In this document: one piece after another, positions 62,888 through 64,000 of the stretch
Layout: each line of letters opens with the position of its first letter
Numbering within the stretch: the stretch's first letter is position 1
Assembly: GCA_964479665.1 (NCBI GenBank)
Contig: CAYZNN010000001.1
Coordinates: forward strand, 124,001-188,000
DNA from: UBA2287 sp964479665
GTDB lineage: Bacteria > Bacteroidota > Bacteroidia > Bacteroidales > Tenuifilaceae
Reading direction: 5' to 3'
Length of the DNA stretch: 64,000 nucleotides
Notes under the pieces: model-generated
The model's input: the letters and a program-made list of their open reading frames with translations, nothing else
Told to the model about the DNA's origin: nothing
Database searches by the model: none
Translations under genes and position numbers: made by a program

Positions 62888-63821
62888 ATGAACTTTATAG
62901 AATTTGTACAACTTTATCCAGATGAAGAAAGTTGCAAAGCGCTGGTAAAATCATTTAGAGAAGAGGAAGGTATTGTATGTCGCAAATGTGGTCATACCGA
63001 ACACTATTGGAATACCGGTGTTGATGCTTTTGATTGTAAAAAATGCGGTTCGAGAACAATTTTAAGAAGCGGTACAGTTATGGAATTTTCAAAACTTCCA
63101 TATCAATACTGGATTTATGCCATCTACTTTTTGACTATGACTAAAAAAGGCATATCTGCACTTGAACTAAAACGGCAGTTAGGCCATAAGCGGTATGAGC
63201 CCATTTGGGCAATGTTGCATAAGTTAAGAGCTGCTATGGGTCAACGTGACCGCAAGTATATGCTTGGTGGTGTAATAGAATTAGATGCTGCCTTCTATAA
63301 GACTCATAGTGAAAAAGGCAGCAACGATACCCTAAAACGCGGTTGGGGTAGCCAAACACAAAGCAAAGCTTTGGTAATGTCCAAAATAGAAACTAAGCGT
63401 GGCCGTCCCGAAAAACACAGTAAACCACCGGCTTTTAGATATGTCAGAATGGTAGTAATACCTGATTCTTCAGCAGAGACTATGAATAAAGAAACTGAAG
63501 AAAAGATTCTTCCTGAAACAACAGTAAAACAGATGGCTGGCGAGGATTTAACCAACTAAAGCGCGTAGTAAATAAGAATGTTAGCAAGGTAGTACCCCAC
63601 AGGATGCTTCAAAGGTTTTGCCATGGGTACATACAATGACATCAAACACAAAAAGGAATCTACTCGGCATACACCACAATATCAAAGACATTTACCTACA
63701 AAATTATTTGGATGAAATTTGCTATAAAGCCAATCGAAGGTATTTTGGAGAAAACCTTTTCAATAGAATAATGGTTGCATCCGTTTATAATACTTGGCAT
63801 GGGAAGTTTAGCTATGAATAA
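62888..63821 (+). mobile_element. IS1595-family (ISXO2-like) transposase, inactivated by two frameshifts
   Basis: The N-terminal part is intact (62888-63520): zinc ribbon CRKCGHTEHYW...CKKCGS, the wHTH-like region KLPYQYWIYAIYFLTMTKKG and the first catalytic Asp in VIELDAAFY. At AAAA (63526-63529) one base appears lost, so the sequence KTDGWRGFNQLKRVVNKNV continues in the next frame; at CCCC (63595-63598) another is lost, so PQDASKVLPWVHTMTSNTKR...YLDEICYKANRRYFG continues in the third. Restoring one base to each gives a complete DDE/N-type IS1595 transposase of about 311 residues. A candidate left terminal sequence GAGTGTCCGTAATTAC (62833) has no visible partner on the right. Confidence 0.85.
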
Positions 63822-63984
63822 TGATACTCATAATGGTTTATTAATAAATTTTGCTAGAATCACAATTACAGATATTTCAGGAAGAACATTCTTAACATAT
63901 TTTATTAACAAGCAGGGTAGAGTTACATTAGATTTAAAAGAATTAAAATCTGGGATATTCATTGTTAAAAATATTCGACAGTAA
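63822..63984 (+). pseudogene. Type IX secretion system C-terminal sorting-domain remnant
   Basis: After the transposase end, an open stretch reads NFARITITDISGRTFLTYF...LDLKELKSGIFIVKNIRQ and stops at 63984. This has the classic T9SS CTD pattern (I-x-D-x-x-G, then L-D-L-x-x-L-x-x-G-I/V-Y/F-x-V-x). The body of the cargo protein is missing; the IS-derived sequence sits where it would be expected. Function of the lost protein cannot be told. Confidence 0.65.
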
Positions 63985-64000
63985 TAATAATCCGTTAAAA

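Noticed and set aside
1..64000. CRISPR arrays, prophage genes, rRNA operons
   Set aside because: No regularly spaced repeats, phage structural genes or rRNA sequence were seen in the window.

Overview
The window reads as one stretch of a Bacteroidota chromosome, most likely an anaerobic member of the Bacteroidales/Marinilabiliales type. This rests on the Bacteroidota -7 promoter element TAnnTTTG in front of many genes, weak or absent Shine-Dalgarno sequences, a zinc-less Tgt, lipoproteins with signal-peptidase-II boxes, a carboxypeptidase-like/TonB-type outer-membrane receptor, a type IX secretion C-terminal signal fragment, the futalosine menaquinone pathway (MqnE) and an electron-bifurcating [FeFe] hydrogenase. 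No taxonomic database could be queried, so the assignment is inference.

Layout. 1-12.3 kb: mostly minus-strand housekeeping genes (PASTA protein cut by the left edge, mqnE, rpmH, rsmG, an ECF sigma factor, a GT2 glycosyltransferase), then tgt-lptG on the plus strand, thpR, gcvP, an MBL hydrolase and pcm. 12.4-20 kb: an undecaprenyl-phosphate sugar transferase, dnaB, a HAD nucleotidase, a DEAD-box helicase, and a carboxyltransferase beta subunit with a separate biotin carrier. 19.7-24.5 kb: a DNA-damage group (SRAP protein, umuC, DUF4180, umuD), a frameshifted HExxH metalloprotease-like gene and ispE. 24.6-37 kb: arcA, sucC, a TrmH-type methylase, an OmpA/TPR lipoprotein, a deoxynucleoside kinase, prolyl oligopeptidase, pnp, rpsO, DUF2851 and tRNA-Pro(CGG). 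37.1-38.4 kb: a heavily decayed gene. 38.5-49.7 kb: two large membrane sensors ending in SpoIIE phosphatase domains, with a DMT transporter, P5C dehydrogenase and an outer-membrane receptor between them.

49.7-61 kb is the most striking region. A complete trimeric [FeFe] hydrogenase (HydC-HydB-HydA) is flanked by two different sensory [FeFe]-hydrogenase-like proteins. One, on the minus strand, carries a PAS domain and sits next to a PP2C/SpoIIE phosphatase. The other, directly downstream of hydA, is fused to a histidine kinase and followed by a receiver protein and a receiver-histidine kinase. A free-standing [2Fe-2S] thioredoxin-like protein is divergently transcribed, and the corresponding domain inside HydB has lost three of its four cysteines. 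I infer a hydrogen/redox-sensing circuit using both phosphorelay and dephosphorylation outputs around a bifurcating hydrogenase. No maturation genes (hydE/F/G) are in the window.

61-64 kb: acylphosphatase, a small membrane protein, an NmrA-like oxidoreductase, a frameshifted IS1595-type transposase and a type IX sorting-domain remnant. The three degenerate coding regions (23 kb, 37 kb, 63 kb) are broken chiefly by one-base shortenings of homopolymer runs, whereas I saw no such break in the surrounding core genes.
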